From Ulva prolifera (lineage: Eukaryota; Chlorophyta; Ulvophyceae; Ulvales; Ulvaceae): DNA of 64,000 nt. A program made the translations under genes and the position numbers. Of this stretch, positions 9,899 to 21,514 are shown in pieces (within the stretch, counting starts at the first letter, position 1; each line of letters begins with the position of its first letter). The notes beneath the pieces were generated by a model. It made no database searches. It had not been told where the DNA came from and saw nothing but the letters and a program-made list of their open reading frames with translations. Location of the stretch: NCBI GenBank assembly GCA_023078555.1, contig CM041204.1:5617458-5681457 (forward strand), written 5' to 3'.

Positions 9899-10127
9899 AG
9901 AGAGTCGATACAAATAAACTAGAAATGCATTATCATGAGACGATATCGACGCCGACGAGAGACTCCGGACGCTTATAATAGCTCATATGAATTGGCTTAC
10001 ATTGCTGTGGGAAGATGCTCCGTTGGTACTAGACTCGCTCCAGAGATCGTTGATGGCGAGATGCAATGTTCGTGGGCTATCCATCGACACTGCCGTGGTG
10101 ACTAGCGCATGCATTACTCGACCCCGT

Positions 10128-10152
10128 AATGGTCGGTGAGGCACCGACCATT
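10128..10152. other. Perfect 11-bp hairpin
   Basis: AATGGTCGGTG (10128-10138) and CACCGACCATT (10142-10152) are exact reverse complements separated by AGG. No T-run follows, so it does not look like a polymerase III or bacterial-type terminator. Its role is unknown. Confidence 0.6.
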
Positions 10153-10623
10153 CCACGATGTTGCTGACTGGGCACACGTGCGTCGATTAGGAATGGACGG
10201 TGCCACACCGACCACTCAGCGACAGGAGCACGCCATTTGTATCCTCCGAACGCGGTCTATACTTGACCACCTAAAGGAGAGTAGCACCAATTTGTCAGGC
10301 ACGTCCTCGTCTTACGTGGGCATCGGATCTGCAGGCATGAGTGCTCAATCCTTTTCATTATCCTGTGGTGTACGTGCATGTATGTCTTCTCCGTTCACTC
10401 TCTTGTAAACTTGTTCCAGCTCAGACTGCTGGACGTACATGGGCGCAGCTTCTTTGATGCGTGTCTTCTTCCATGTGCTCGTTTGTACTATTTTTTATAT
10501 GTGCACAGCTGCGCTAGCGCTCCCCTCAGTACGCAATGGATTTCCAGTGTTTTTCATCTGCGGAGACTGATTGGCCTGTCTCGCGCTATGGAAGAGCACA
10601 CAATCATGTCAGCGCTGTTGCCG

Positions 10624-10683
10624 AGGAAGCCATAGGACATTCCGCAGCCACCAAGGAAGCCATAGGACATTCCGCGACCATCG
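10624..10683. repeat. Two-copy tandem repeat, 30-bp period
   Basis: AGGAAGCCATAGGACATTCC occurs at 10624-10643 and again at 10654-10673, each followed by CGC and a variable spacer. Confidence 0.8.
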
Positions 10684-10796
10684 TTCCTTGTGAAACATAC
10701 GGACGCGGGCGGAAGGTCGAGAGCCTCGTAGGAACGTTCCTCTGTCAGCGGTACGCCTACGGTTCCGCGGCGGAATGTCACCATTCTCCTAGTGTA

Positions 10797-11862
10797 GCTC
10801 GAATTGACCCAACCACAGGAAGACTTTCTCCTCGTACGCAACGAAGCTTTCGGTCTTATGATTCCATTCAGGCCGTTTTCCTTTTGATAAATCAGGCTCG
10901 TTACGTCCCCGAGATGCACGCAGCGCTTCGGTCAACGTTTCGAGTGTGATGAGAGACTCAGTGTGACCATGATCGTTCCCAACATGAGAGGAAAACTGCA
11001 CCTGCTGACTACTATGCCCAGTCTGGGATGAGGGACGTGGTCGGATAACTCGTCCGCCACGAAGTAACATGCCCGCGGGCTGTTCTCCTTCAGGGAGCTG
11101 CTGCTCAGCGTCCCTGTCGACGTTTGGCTGCTGATCAGCCTCGTCTTGCCTCTCCTCGCGAGGAGAGCTGGCGTTAGAGAGATCAAGGTTAGACATCATG
11201 CAGTAGGACGGAAGGTAGTTTGTTGCACGCGGCAACTAACCGATGGGATGGCTCGCAAGCAGACAGGTTGAGAAAATAAGCGAACGCATTCGCTTTTCCC
11301 AGCGCTGATCATTAAAAACAAGCTTCTCGAATTGTATCTAATAACAATATGCTACGAGATCGCTTAATGATGCCTGCGCTTGTGACCGCGGTCTGAGCGC
11401 CGGCAGAACAGTGGAATGCCTGTGCAGACACGGCGCCGTGTCTGCTCACAGACTTTGGCCGACGGTTTCCTGAACAAGACCATAAAAGACATAACGCAAA
11501 CTTTCACCGATACCATGTCAGAAATGCTCTCTATCTGCAGGTCAGACGCGCAGTCTTAAGTCAGGTCAGGTAACCAACATTCCATACCTGCTGCGCACAG
11601 AGGTAGAACCGAGGAATGCGAGGGAGAGATCGGATACCGCTAGTACCGTGAAACAGTGAGAAGAAAGGTTACACCTCTCTGTGTGCACATCCATATATGC
11701 ACACTGAATAGTCAAGATTACTGCGGGAGATCCTCGCAGGATCTCCCCCACTACTCCGGGACAATCCTACTGGCGGCTTACCGCTGCACCCGATCCGCAA
11801 ACCGATCATGCATGGGTGCACCTGTCACCACGCTGCTGCCCGCAGGTGCATGCATTGTGACA
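10797..11862 (-). mobile_element. Truncated second copia copy (LTR, leader, gag start)
   Basis: This is a partial minus-strand relative of the 3330-9898 element. It has a 5' LTR at 11516-11862 (347 bp), a primer-binding site at 11509-11515, a leader, and the first ~130 gag codons starting at 11199 or 11196. Similarity stops at about 10797 within gag, at CTCGAATTGACCC. The rest of the element is absent, so this is a deletion or recombination remnant. The LTR's outer flank is CTGGC, which matches none of the other flanks. Confidence 0.88.
11424..11445 (-). other. 22-bp perfect palindrome in copia leader
   Basis: Two 11-base arms (left arm GCAGACACGGC) are exact reverse complements with no loop. 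The full-length copy lacks 13 bases here, which removes the left arm, and keeps only the right arm. A second palindrome, with one mismatch, lies at 11278-11295 and corresponds to the perfect one at 9326-9343. Confidence 0.85.
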
Positions 11863-11897
11863 CTGGCAGCGCGTGAGTTCACACGGGAAGGCCATGG

Positions 11898-12189
11898 TGT
11901 TGTGGGATATCCATATCTGGGGTTCCAAGGATATAGATGACATAATCAAGGGAGGAGTCATCTAACAAAGGACTCGTTGCTTCAGGTGAGCCCCAGTGGT
12001 TAGAGCATGTCGTGTGTACTCTATAGAGGTCACCGGTTCAATTCTTACTTTCATATCTGCCGCGCGACTTTATGCGATGGCAAGGTACGCTCCCCTCCAC
12101 GTCATCATGCACAGTTAGCATGCTTACCAGCTCAGGCACGCGCATTAACCCCTGTGCACACTCGATGAGACTAACACGCGTCTTGACAC
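11898..12189 (+). repeat. tRNA-derived SINE-like repeat, copy 1
   Basis: This 292-bp unit is nearly identical to 34945-35234. It contains polymerase III-like promoter boxes: an A box TGGTTAGAGCA at 11997-12007 and a B box GGTTCAATTC at 12035-12044, 38 bases apart. That spacing and the A/B consensus fit a tRNA-derived SINE head, though the T-stem does not pair well, so it is not a working tRNA. No poly-A or simple-repeat tail is visible and no target duplication was found. Confidence 0.7.
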
Positions 12190-12404
12190 ATGGGGTGCAA
12201 GTGTTCGAGCAACAAATGGACATCGGTGGCGTATGGGTGGCGGATGGTGGCGAACTTGAAAGGCCTGGTCCAGAGGGAATCAAGGTCCATACCAGCATGT
12301 ATGATGACTTGAGGGTGAATCTCCCAACGGCGCTCGTGAGCTTTTCGAACTTCCCATTTGTGCCAGAATCTGCAGGTATTCCCCATGCAGTTGCCTCTGT
12401 GTAA
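12189..12404 (+). pseudogene. Flavin-containing monooxygenase fragment
   Basis: The frame reads HGVQVFEQQMDIGGVW, the end of the first FAD-binding Rossmann unit of flavin-containing monooxygenases, followed by VHTSMYDDLRVNLP and FSNFPF. These match the family's conserved 'H-SS-Y-xLRTNLP...FSDFPF' block. The N-terminal GxGxxG part is missing, because similarity begins exactly where the SINE-like repeat ends. A stop follows within 16 codons of FPF. No NADPH-binding motif or C-terminal part was found downstream. It is a gene fragment, or an exon whose partners are too diverged to see. Confidence 0.7.
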
Positions 12405-14231
12405 ATGTACTCAAATGGCTGATCAATGAGTGTGACGTTGTACCCTGCTGCAAGGCCCCTGGCAGCGGCCTGCATGCCATGTTTGCACAGTGATGCAAGA
12501 GACTGCACGGTTCAACTGGACATTGCTATCTACGTCCAATTGCAACATTCCGCCCGAGACACCTGTTTACTTCGGTCGATCGATTGATGTTCGACATATC
12601 GATGCGGCGCCGGCATGAGTCAGCCAGATCTCTCACCGCGCTCGCAGTTGTCCATGCGGTCAACGAAACGCTGATGGGGCCGTTATGTGAATCGACTAGC
12701 CCAGCCACCAGAGCAGCAGCCCGATTGCACAGCAGACAAGCCCCACACACACCCAAGCACATTGCGGTGCAGCCACTGAAATTACGAAATTTCTACAGAC
12801 TCGGGCACCCACCTGTCAGATAAACTTGACCTGCCTTAGGTGCAGTACTGCAGGCCCCGTGTGGGAGCCAGGCCTCCTGAGGCCGCAACCAGTCCCAACC
12901 TCACACACCGGCTGATACGATGCTGATATCTCTGCACATGAACAACCATCAACTGGCCTATGTGCCCACAAACTCCCGCCGGTACGGGACTCTGTACCCG
13001 CCCGGTGGCGTTGCAGACTCCCTGCCCTCACGGCCACCACAACAACGTTCAGAAATTTCAGCAGCACCACTCGGATGTGTGGGAAATTAGTTCTGGCAAG
13101 CGCACCAGCCACAAGCTGCTCGAGAACAAGTGTTACTGTGGCAGTTAACCCGCCATGCCTGCCCACATACTGCACCATATGACCTGTGCGAGCATCGTGA
13201 GACTCACAAAAACGCCCTCTGTTCAACTGTGCCATCCACGCCTGCTCTCGTGCGCTACAGATGCCTGTCGTTCTGCGTCGCTCTCCCATGCATACGTGCA
13301 CATGCACATTGAGCGTGCTGGTGCGCCGCTTGTGCAACCTCTGCCCACTTTGGATGCTACTTACAGTGATGTTTACAGCGAATGGCCCCATTAGAGATTT
13401 TCTGACCGCATGCCAACTGCAGATCAATGTTACAGTGGGCTGCATTATGGAACCTTGAAATAATAGCAGCGTTGGTGTGCAGCCTTTGCTTGTACGTTCG
13501 TTGTCTTATGTTTTGTGCCGCGGATGATTGGATCAAGGGCGAGATCAGGTGTGACTGCATGGCCTCTTGTGAGGGGGTGTGCGATCTTCCCGAGAGTAGC
13601 GCAGCAGCATACTTGGACTGTACCTGGCATTGTGGGAACGGCACATTCTTGTATCCCAGGCCGATGCAGGCCAGGCCGGACGGACGGCTTCGCCTGCCGG
13701 ATGGCCATGCATGATTTGATCAAGTGCGAGATCAGGTGTGACTCTCGAGCTGGGAGCATGGCCTGAGATAGGAACTGTCACCGGCTCTATGCATGGTCGG
13801 TCCTTAAGAGCACAGAGCCTGCGCAGGTCGCAGGAGGAGAATGACATGCCAGGTTGACATTTCCACAGCATGACCTTGAAGCAGTTCCCATGTAACGACG
13901 GACTTGGTGCCAAATGCGGTGGCAGCACGACACCAGCATGGCAGCTATCACTGGTGAAGCGTACAATGGAGCTGTGGGCAAAGTATTCAGCTATACACCG
14001 AGATCAGTGGGAGGACGAGGAAGCCCTGTCACGCACGCACGCGGCTTCTGAAGCTATTGGCAAAGCACAGTAAATAGACAGTGAGCTACATGGCAGCAAA
14101 CATTGCATAACATAGGCAATGCGTCAGGTTCTGCACAAGGCGATCCTGAATTCAAACTGCAGATTGAGGAGCTTTTGCTGTGTTCCGAAAGAACTGCACT
14201 CCCTCTACCCGATTTGTTTTCAACATATCGC
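12405..14231. other. Gene-poor stretch with a short duplication
   Basis: No gene is recognised. A 33-34-bp sequence at 13523-13556 recurs with few changes at 13711-13743 (shared core GATCAAG.GCGAGATCAGG). A 67-codon frame at 13870-14073 ends with a charged, helical stretch (LWAKYSAIHRDQWEDEEAL) that could be a C-terminal exon of an unrecognised plus-strand gene. Confidence 0.4.
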
Positions 14232-17200
14232 TCACGGATTTGCTGGAGAACTATTCTGCATCTTTCTGGCTGCATAATCAACTCGTGTAAACTGCCAAGG
14301 CCATGCAACATTGTACAGGAATTGGCGATGGTCGAAACGATTGTCATCTGGGGAGTAATTTTCAGCATGATAGGCAGGAGTAATGGTCGTTGCTTTATGC
14401 CTGTTGATTGCATAGTACCTGCATCTCCATGACATGTCAACACCGGTATAGCTGGCATGTTGATTGCTGCCATGACCGGGGGACAAACTGTATCAACGCC
14501 CCAGACGGGCACACCTGAAGAAGAATTTGACTTTCGCTGCAATCTCTATAACGGTATACTGATCCCTCCATAGCCTCCAAACCGCAAAGAACATCGATAC
14601 TGGCCCAAGCCTGGAAATTTTTCGCAACCGTCCAAACACACTCAGATGCTCATAGGAGATACCCATGTCGTCCTCATCATTCTGAGGTTTTCGACCTGCA
14701 CGAGACACTTTGTCAATTCGTTTAGGTGAAAGCTGTTTAGCAGAACGCACTGAGGGAGAGGTTGCCCTGCATCGCGTTTCAAGAGTTAGCTGGCTGCCCA
14801 CATGTGGCTCCAGATAGCTCACAAATTACCCCCATGTGTCAGCAGTCTGCAGTAGTGCAGCAGATGTAATATGAAACCCGGGACAGCCCACAGAGCAACG
14901 ATGGTGGGCGCCGAATGCACGCACTCATGACACAGGAAGCAGCACACCTTCCACGAGAGGCTCCAGCTCTGCAGTGGGAGGTGCCCTCTCCACATCTGCG
15001 AGCGACGGGTACCCCAAGTGCTCCGCACCCCACTTGAGGAATGCCCGGAGATCGGTTTTTGAAATGCCGCCGATCGGGTTGATGTCCGCACTGCTGCAGT
15101 CATACTTTGTCAAGTACCCCCTTAAGAGCTCATCCACGTTGGCAGAGCCGAGCACCAGTAGGAACCCGGGTCGGCCCCGCACCCACAGCGTTAGCTGTGC
15201 AAACAGGAAGGCAATCACCATCCGCAGGCGTGCCTGAATGTTTTGTAGAGCCAGGTTCTCTGCTACCGAGCCGCCATGTGATGCAAAGCGCGGGGTCTTA
15301 CCTGCACATCACCTGGCCATTGAATGCGCCGCGCGGCTGCTTCCAACTACTGTGATACATGGCAGAGGCCGCCACGTGTGCAGTGGCGTATGTTCTGAGC
15401 CCACCTGTCACGGTGACAAAGAGTGCCACGAGGGCAGACACAACAGGGTCCACTGCAATCTGGAAATGGAATGCTCCAATCTCATGCGCCAGATGCTTGG
15501 CTCGCTGCGCTGTGTCGGTGGTGGAGTTGATGGTGCCCATGTACATTGTCACAAACAGCCGATCTGCAAGAGCCTGAGGGGAGGAGATCTCGTGTGCCCC
15601 CTGAAAGCCACCAATCCTGCAGATGCACATCTTGAGCATCATGCAGACATATGGCGGCCATAGCGGCCACACTTGCACGGGTGTGATATGCACCCATGTG
15701 GCCACAGTCCATGTAGACAGAACAGGGGGGCAATCAGACACAATGCTGTGCTGCAGTGCCTACTAGGGCAGCACACCGCATAGCATCGTTCAGAACCTGC
15801 TGATTGCCTTGAGAAATCTCGTCAAGAACCATCTGACACATGCAGCCAACAATCGCAGCTGTAGACGAGCTATCTGCTCCACCAGATAGTGGAAGCAGGA
15901 AGCCTGATGCTCCGGACCGTCGGAGATAGTCCCATAGCCAAGCAGCTGGACCATATGCGATCTCCTCCTCAGGAACATGCCTGCACAGCTAAACTGCAGT
16001 GATGTGCTGTCACTCACACTCGCACTCCGCAGTGCGACCCTGCAAACCCATGTGCCAATCAATGCCATAGATAAGGTGCTTCCATGTCTGTACGCAGATA
16101 GTCAGTTTTGAAACAGCAAGGCATATGTCCAGGCGCACAGATGTTAACAGAGCCACACAGCATACCTCCTGGGTGTGATTGGGGTGGAGAGGCTGTGAGG
16201 GATAGTGTCTGTGGTCCCACAGAGATGAAACGGCACGTCAATGCTGCTGATGCGCTGAGTGGATGCTGCCTGCTCTTGCAAAGAGGCTATCGCGGCACGG
16301 TACGATTGCACTTCGTGCAAGTCGACGATTGCTGTCACCACCTCTACATCCTGGAATGCCAGCTCTGGTTGTACATGCTGTACACAGGAGCAGGCAGGAA
16401 GGGTAAAGCCACAACAATCCCAGCGCCACCACAGGGCAGGCGCCTCCCAATTGGGCAGATGGGATGTTTTCGAAGACCTTTGTCAACAGTCAGCAGCTGC
16501 TTCAAATCAAATCAGACCCTGGGCTCTGCGGCGCATTGCGAGGCAGACCCGTTTGCAGCATCGCTGAGGTAATCTGCTTCTTCCCAAAGGGTGATACGAG
16601 ATGGAAGTCACATACATGCTGGAACATTGGAAGGGCACCTTCAGATTGAACTGGCCACCTTGGGCGAGCAGCTCTCCATTGATGAGGGCGCATGCACATC
16701 CATCAAAATACAGACGGCCACCGTCACAGCCCCTCTGATTGGCATAGATGTACACGCCACCGGCTTTGGCAGTAGCACTGCGAATCAGGTCTAGACGAGC
16801 GTCCAGCTTTCGAAGCTGATGGTGGCTGCCGCTGCCATTCACAACAATGTCAACTCCTGCATATTGGCACCCCTGCTGACTCCTCCATCCTGCGCACTCT
16901 TGGGCCAGGTACAGGTTGTCTACAGGACTTTTGCAGCCTCAACGTGACTCCAACAAGACTGTATTCCAGGGCCTCTTTCATGTGTGTACAACGTACGCGA
17001 TATCCAATCTGACAGCAGCGCTTTAGCATGAGTGAATGTGACAATACTGAAACATGGCATTGCTGGCTCAGATGCGGTGATTTTGCAGATGCGTTGGAAG
17101 TAGGGGACCTGCACACTGCATTGCCTCTCAGACTTCACATCATGCACACATGCTGCGTTTCAACAGCTCTCCACACCTGACAATGCTAGCTTGATGTTTG

Positions 17201-17962
17201 GGGCCATGGGCGTGAACAATTCCTCGCACGTTTCCACAGCCACAAGGGCATCATGGAACTGCAGCGCTGCATCTCCAAATGGACATGTTGCTTGCCCAAA
17301 CCTCTGAGCTACATGAAGAGGTAGCCTGCAGGATTTGCAGACAATTTTGTGCGGACAGTTTCATCCTTGTGCACGGATCAGGCAGCTCCAAACAATTGTG
17401 GCAGGAGTAAGAGGAGGCGGACTTGAAGAACTCGTACAGCCCCGGTTTTTTCCAGGTTGCGAAATATCTACCTTCCCGATAATTACCGTCTTGTGCCAAG
17501 TGAAGCTTGGGGCGAATCAGGAGGATCTTCTTCCGCAGCATGATGACCTTGCAGTTGTACCTGACCCCATTGTGGATCACTGGCATCCCAACATCCACCA
17601 CAAGGGTATCTGTGTAACCGGACTGAGCCAGATCCATGACCACTTCCCATGAGTGATCAATGGTATCCGCTTCCAGAAAGTGGTCTTCGCAGCCGTAACC
17701 CGGAATTTCAAGCTCTGGACCAAGACGGTATGTGCACCCCTGGGCAACTGCCTGCACTGTTTCGAGTGCTGGTCGTTTCAATGAAGCAAATGCGAACCAC
17801 CAATATGAAGAGCGATTATTTTCAGGCATGTAGTGTGGATCTGGTCACCTGGTCGATCGATGCCTTGATGTTCTTCATGTTGTTGTCGAAGTCCATAGCC
17901 CACTGATTGAGATTGCACGTCGCAAGCTTGCAGATGCGGTGCCTCGTTGTCATCATACTCAT
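14232..17962 (-). CDS. NADSYN: Glutamine-dependent NAD+ synthetase
   Basis: This enzyme amidates nicotinic acid adenine dinucleotide with glutamine nitrogen, the last step of NAD+ synthesis, in the cytosol. About ten exons are visible. Exon 1 (17849-17962) has [10 protein letters not shown]. Exon 2, from 17751, has [18 protein letters not shown] with the nitrilase Glu and the Lys in LIRPK. The next has [11 protein letters not shown]...ETCEELF with the glutaminase Cys, followed by [12 protein letters not shown] and [13 protein letters not shown]. The synthetase half has the ATP-pyrophosphatase loop SGGADSSS (near 15880), [21 protein letters not shown] and TAELEPL; the last exon has [15 protein letters not shown]. 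Junctions tested by eye keep frame, for example VTVTG|K across 15.3-15.4 kb. The segment before EDDMGISY looks about 30 residues longer than in plants, or its intron border is misplaced. Confidence 0.95.
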
Positions 17963-18058
17963 CTTGGTAGGCTTACCCCAACTTCGTTACAGCTGTGATC
18001 AGCCCTGAGTAAAGCTGTGTGCGACAACTGCGTGCCAGATCCGGTGCAGCGCACGCTG

Positions 18059-18889
18059 CTAACCGTGCATGCCCCTCCACACACGGGAAGAATGCTGGCC
18101 CAGGATGCTGAAGCGCGCAAACAATTCACCTATCAAAATTGGGCCTACTTTCCTGGGAGTTTGTGCAGCTCCATCGCAAGTGCTGGCAAAACCGGATTCA
18201 CAACATCCGCAGGGGCAACCGCACCGCGGCCTGTTACACAAACAGAAGGGTGAATCGCATATTGACGGCTAGGCTCAGCCGAAACAGGACCCGGCTGCGT
18301 TCCACTGCCACTTGCGCCGCAGCGCTCCTGTCGCCATGTATCCGCAGACTGAGCTCAGCTGCGTATGTGACTGCAAAGTACCGGTCTGCGAGGCCTCGGA
18401 CGGAGGGAACTTCAATATTCACATCAATGTTGAACATCTCAACATGTGTGCCAGCAGCATGCTGCTGGTGCAACCCATACAGCGGCCTGAAGAGATATTC
18501 GAAGCTGGAGATTTAACACAAACCTCTAGAAACGTTCACGTATGCTGCCTCAAAGCCACTCGCACAAGTGTTGGAGAAACATTTAGCCTGCTGGCCTATG
18601 GCATCCAGAAGCCAGAAGGCTAGTCTTTCGTGCTCCATTGGAGTGCAAAACTGCCATAGAATGCATGGGTCTACATCCTGCATAATGCAGCAGTGCAGGG
18701 CTATGTTTGCATCAGGACTACTTAATCTTAGCTGTTGTATCTCTAGATATCAGCACAGCACCTCAGCACAAATTAGCACCTAAAATTCCACCGTTTGCGC
18801 GCCGCAGCACATTTCTGAATATACATGTGTGATTCGAGACACACTATATGATCGTTTTCAGTCACTAGTATAAGATGGTGCAGTTCGAG
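18059..18889 (-). other. Unresolved stretch after the phosphatase gene
   Basis: Two minus-strand frames (18234-18473, with FNIDVNIEVPSVRGLADRYF, and 18059-18241) look more protein-like than random and may be C-terminal exons of the neighbouring phosphatase gene. I could not fix their junctions. Confidence 0.3.
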
Positions 18890-21387
18890 CTACACACGGC
18901 AGAGCAGGGTACACAGCCAGGCTTGCACCAGCTTTGCTGGACCACAGTGATGCGTACAGAGCACAGGGCCAAACACCAACATTATAGCATGCAGAACATC
19001 TTGTTGTGGCTGAGGAAGAGCTCGCAAATTCTCGCAGAGGGATTGAAACAGCTGTGCTTTATGTGTGACTTCCGTGACTTCATTTTGAGCACCGTCCATT
19101 TGCTGCTGCATACCGGTCACACCCTCAACAAGGTCCTTGCTAAAGTACGGTGCCATGCATGGCAGGAGCATGAAATTTTGCAGAACTAGGAACAGATCTG
19201 CTGCTGCGGTCTGCAAGAAGGCGTCTGTGCCAGGGAGAATCTGCACAAATACATGATGATAATTCTCCTTCAATAAATTTCATGAACCTCGGTGCTACGT
19301 TGCTCCACATCTATGACAGGCATGGACTCTATTGTCTCTTTGAGGGTGGACCTCGGAAGGACAGCGCTTCGTGACAGGGGCATCATGCCCAATATTGTAC
19401 ATTCTTGACTGCTGTGTGGCTTCTCTCCACATATGCTGACGTAGCCGCGTGATCAGTACTGCTATGGGGCGACTCACCTTTGCTAGGCGCCTGACAGCCT
19501 TCTCAGCGCTAGAGTCTGACACATTTGACCAGTCTAGCCACTCCTTGGCGACAGGCACAGAGCTTTCCAATATTGACACCCGCTCTGGAGTAAGTGTGTG
19601 ACAGCCGTCACAGCTTGCTAGTTCTTCGGAAGCATGGCACCGGCAACAATTCTCATTCAATCCTTGCATGCCTGTGAGAAGTGCACCTTTCTGCGGTAAG
19701 AAAACCATGGTCTGCTTTAAAACATCCATGACCTGTGCCTACCGAATGACTGAATCACAAGTCTAGGGCAAGCACCGATATATTTCTTTCCTTCCAGTAA
19801 AATTTGACGGTCTCGCGAAAACTGAACCATGTACGCGAGTCGGCACAGCACTGCTGCGTTAGCTCCCCCCAAGCTCTCTGTTTCTACACATGCATTGTGT
19901 CCATAAAATAGCTGTGGCACAATGCTCACACGCAGCTTATTGGAAGAAGCGAAGGACCGGTCAACACACTGAGCATATGCAGATGCAAAATTGTTTGCTT
20001 GGGTTAGCTTTGCAGACCTGTCAAAAGAAACCTTCTCCGTGTGATCCGTAACACTGCCAGCTCTGACCCTTTCTCTGGATCGTCTGGTAGCATGATGCAG
20101 GTGCACACACTCGCCAAGGCATCTGCCAGTGTTATGTCGTCCATGACAAAAGCCAGACGGCTCAGTTTGTGACAGATACCCTACACAGCCCTGGCGAATC
20201 CTTGTTTCGGCACCAGGCTGACGCTGGCACTGCAGCAGGTCCATGAAGCAAAGCAATTGGATTCAGACAAAATTATGCACACTGAGCCCATACTACACAC
20301 ATGCTGATGACAGTCAGTATGCAGACACCAGAAAGCATGCGCACCAGGAGCAAGTTCAACAGGAGTGCTGGCACATTCCAGTAGTGTTGTACCACGTGTC
20401 CGTGCATACACAGCTTTTGCCTTTCTACCATTTCGTCGAGTGTGCATGGCGGGCTCAACTGGTACGTCCGACCCTTTGAAAGCACAGCTCTGACGTAGCG
20501 AATCCTCGACTGGTCGTCCCAGGGCTTTGGTAATGTGGATTTACGAAAGCTACCTTTTTGTGGAATGCAGCAACGTAAGTGCTGGACCCACTCATGAAAC
20601 ACAATCACAAACGCTTCCTGAGTACGCGTTTGTAAAGCCCCATGCCGGCATTTCCTCACTTCGAGTATCGCATGCAGTGGAGAGTGACCTAAGGAAAAAA
20701 CCAAGTAGCAGGCAATCACAAGCCCTGTCCTTCCCAGGCCAGCATGGCAGTGTACAGCAACTTTCTTTTGGTCACAATGGATGATTGTGTGCATGACCTG
20801 CACGATCTTCAACACATATGGCAGATCAGGCACATTCATGTCAGGCCAGGCCATGTGACAATATCCAATCTGGTGTTGCTGCAGAGTGGCTGGGTCATAG
20901 CTGAAGCCTGTATGTCGTAGATTTCCTGGCCCACACCACGCATGCTCACCAGTTTCTTGCAGGTTGATCACAACGCCAAACCCAAGCCGTGACAAATCGG
21001 TGACAGCAACGACCAAGTTTGAATGCCAACGACGAGCCATGGCTAGAATATGTGGACCGACCCAGGATGAATGTAGCCCTACATTACCATAGAGATGTCA
21101 AGGCGCGCACACACATCACACACGCACACACACACACCTGATGCGGCCAAATTCACGGATCAGCTGTCACCTGGAATTGCTGGGATCCCAGTCTGTGCAT
21201 GTGGACTCTCTTTTCGACAGCTGTGACCCCCCTCCAATGCACACTGCGCCTGCTGCTTGACCTTGAACACTACCGACTTGTACAGGCCTGTGTCCTGAGG
21301 GGGCAAAAAACTTGCATCAAAACTTCGGCCATAAATATGTGAAGAACTTACGTTTGCAAGAACGTCACGGAGCGCACTAAGTTCCAT
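18890..21387 (-). CDS. PTPDC1-like dual-specificity phosphatase
   Basis: Exon 1 (21171-21387) starts MELSALRDVLANV. Exon 2 starts at 21078 with GLHSSWVGPHILAMARRW; the junction keeps frame (IPAIPG|LHSSWV). Exon 2 holds the whole catalytic domain: VINLQETGEHAWCG, a WPD loop (WPDMNVPDL) with its general-acid Asp, and the P-loop HCHAGLGRTG with the nucleophilic Cys and Arg, then ACYLVF. This order matches PTPDC1, a CDC14-related phosphatase linked to centrosomes and cilia in animals. After the domain TLDEMVERQKLCMHG resembles PTPDC1's conserved post-catalytic helix. Frames at 19717-20256, 19295-19729 and 18890-19273 (SLCENLRALPQPQQDVLHAIM) probably encode the long C-terminus, but their splice sites are unresolved. 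Confidence 0.8.
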
Positions 21388-21514
21388 TGCTTGGCGCTTC
21401 GCGTCGAGGCAACCTCTGTTGAGGGATGGATACTTGCACTACACCCCATTCACAGTGATCGCCAGACGCTACTCGGGGAATGCTGGTGTCTCTGCGTGCA
21501 CATTCCGGTGGTTC

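Larger units (their letters stand above)
9899..10796. other. Gene-free stretch between copia copies
   Basis: No convincing coding sequence was seen. It contains an 11-bp perfect hairpin with an AGG loop (10128-10152) and a 30-bp period direct repeat around 10624-10683. Confidence 0.5.

Noticed and set aside
11990..12060. A possible tRNA gene
   Set aside because: A and B boxes are present, but the T-stem and acceptor do not pair. The same sequence occurs inside a 290-bp repeat, so a SINE-like element explains it better.
12405..12508. A flavoprotein-like stretch on the minus strand (AARGLAAGYNVTLIDQ)
   Set aside because: It resembles a Rossmann strand-helix, but lacks GxGxxG, has no supporting exons, and lies antisense and adjacent to the FMO fragment.
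21311..21351. A 41-bp intron in the first exon of the PTPDC1-like gene
   Set aside because: It has a good GTAAGT donor, but removing it breaks the frame into FLPPQDTG, while the unspliced frame stays open.
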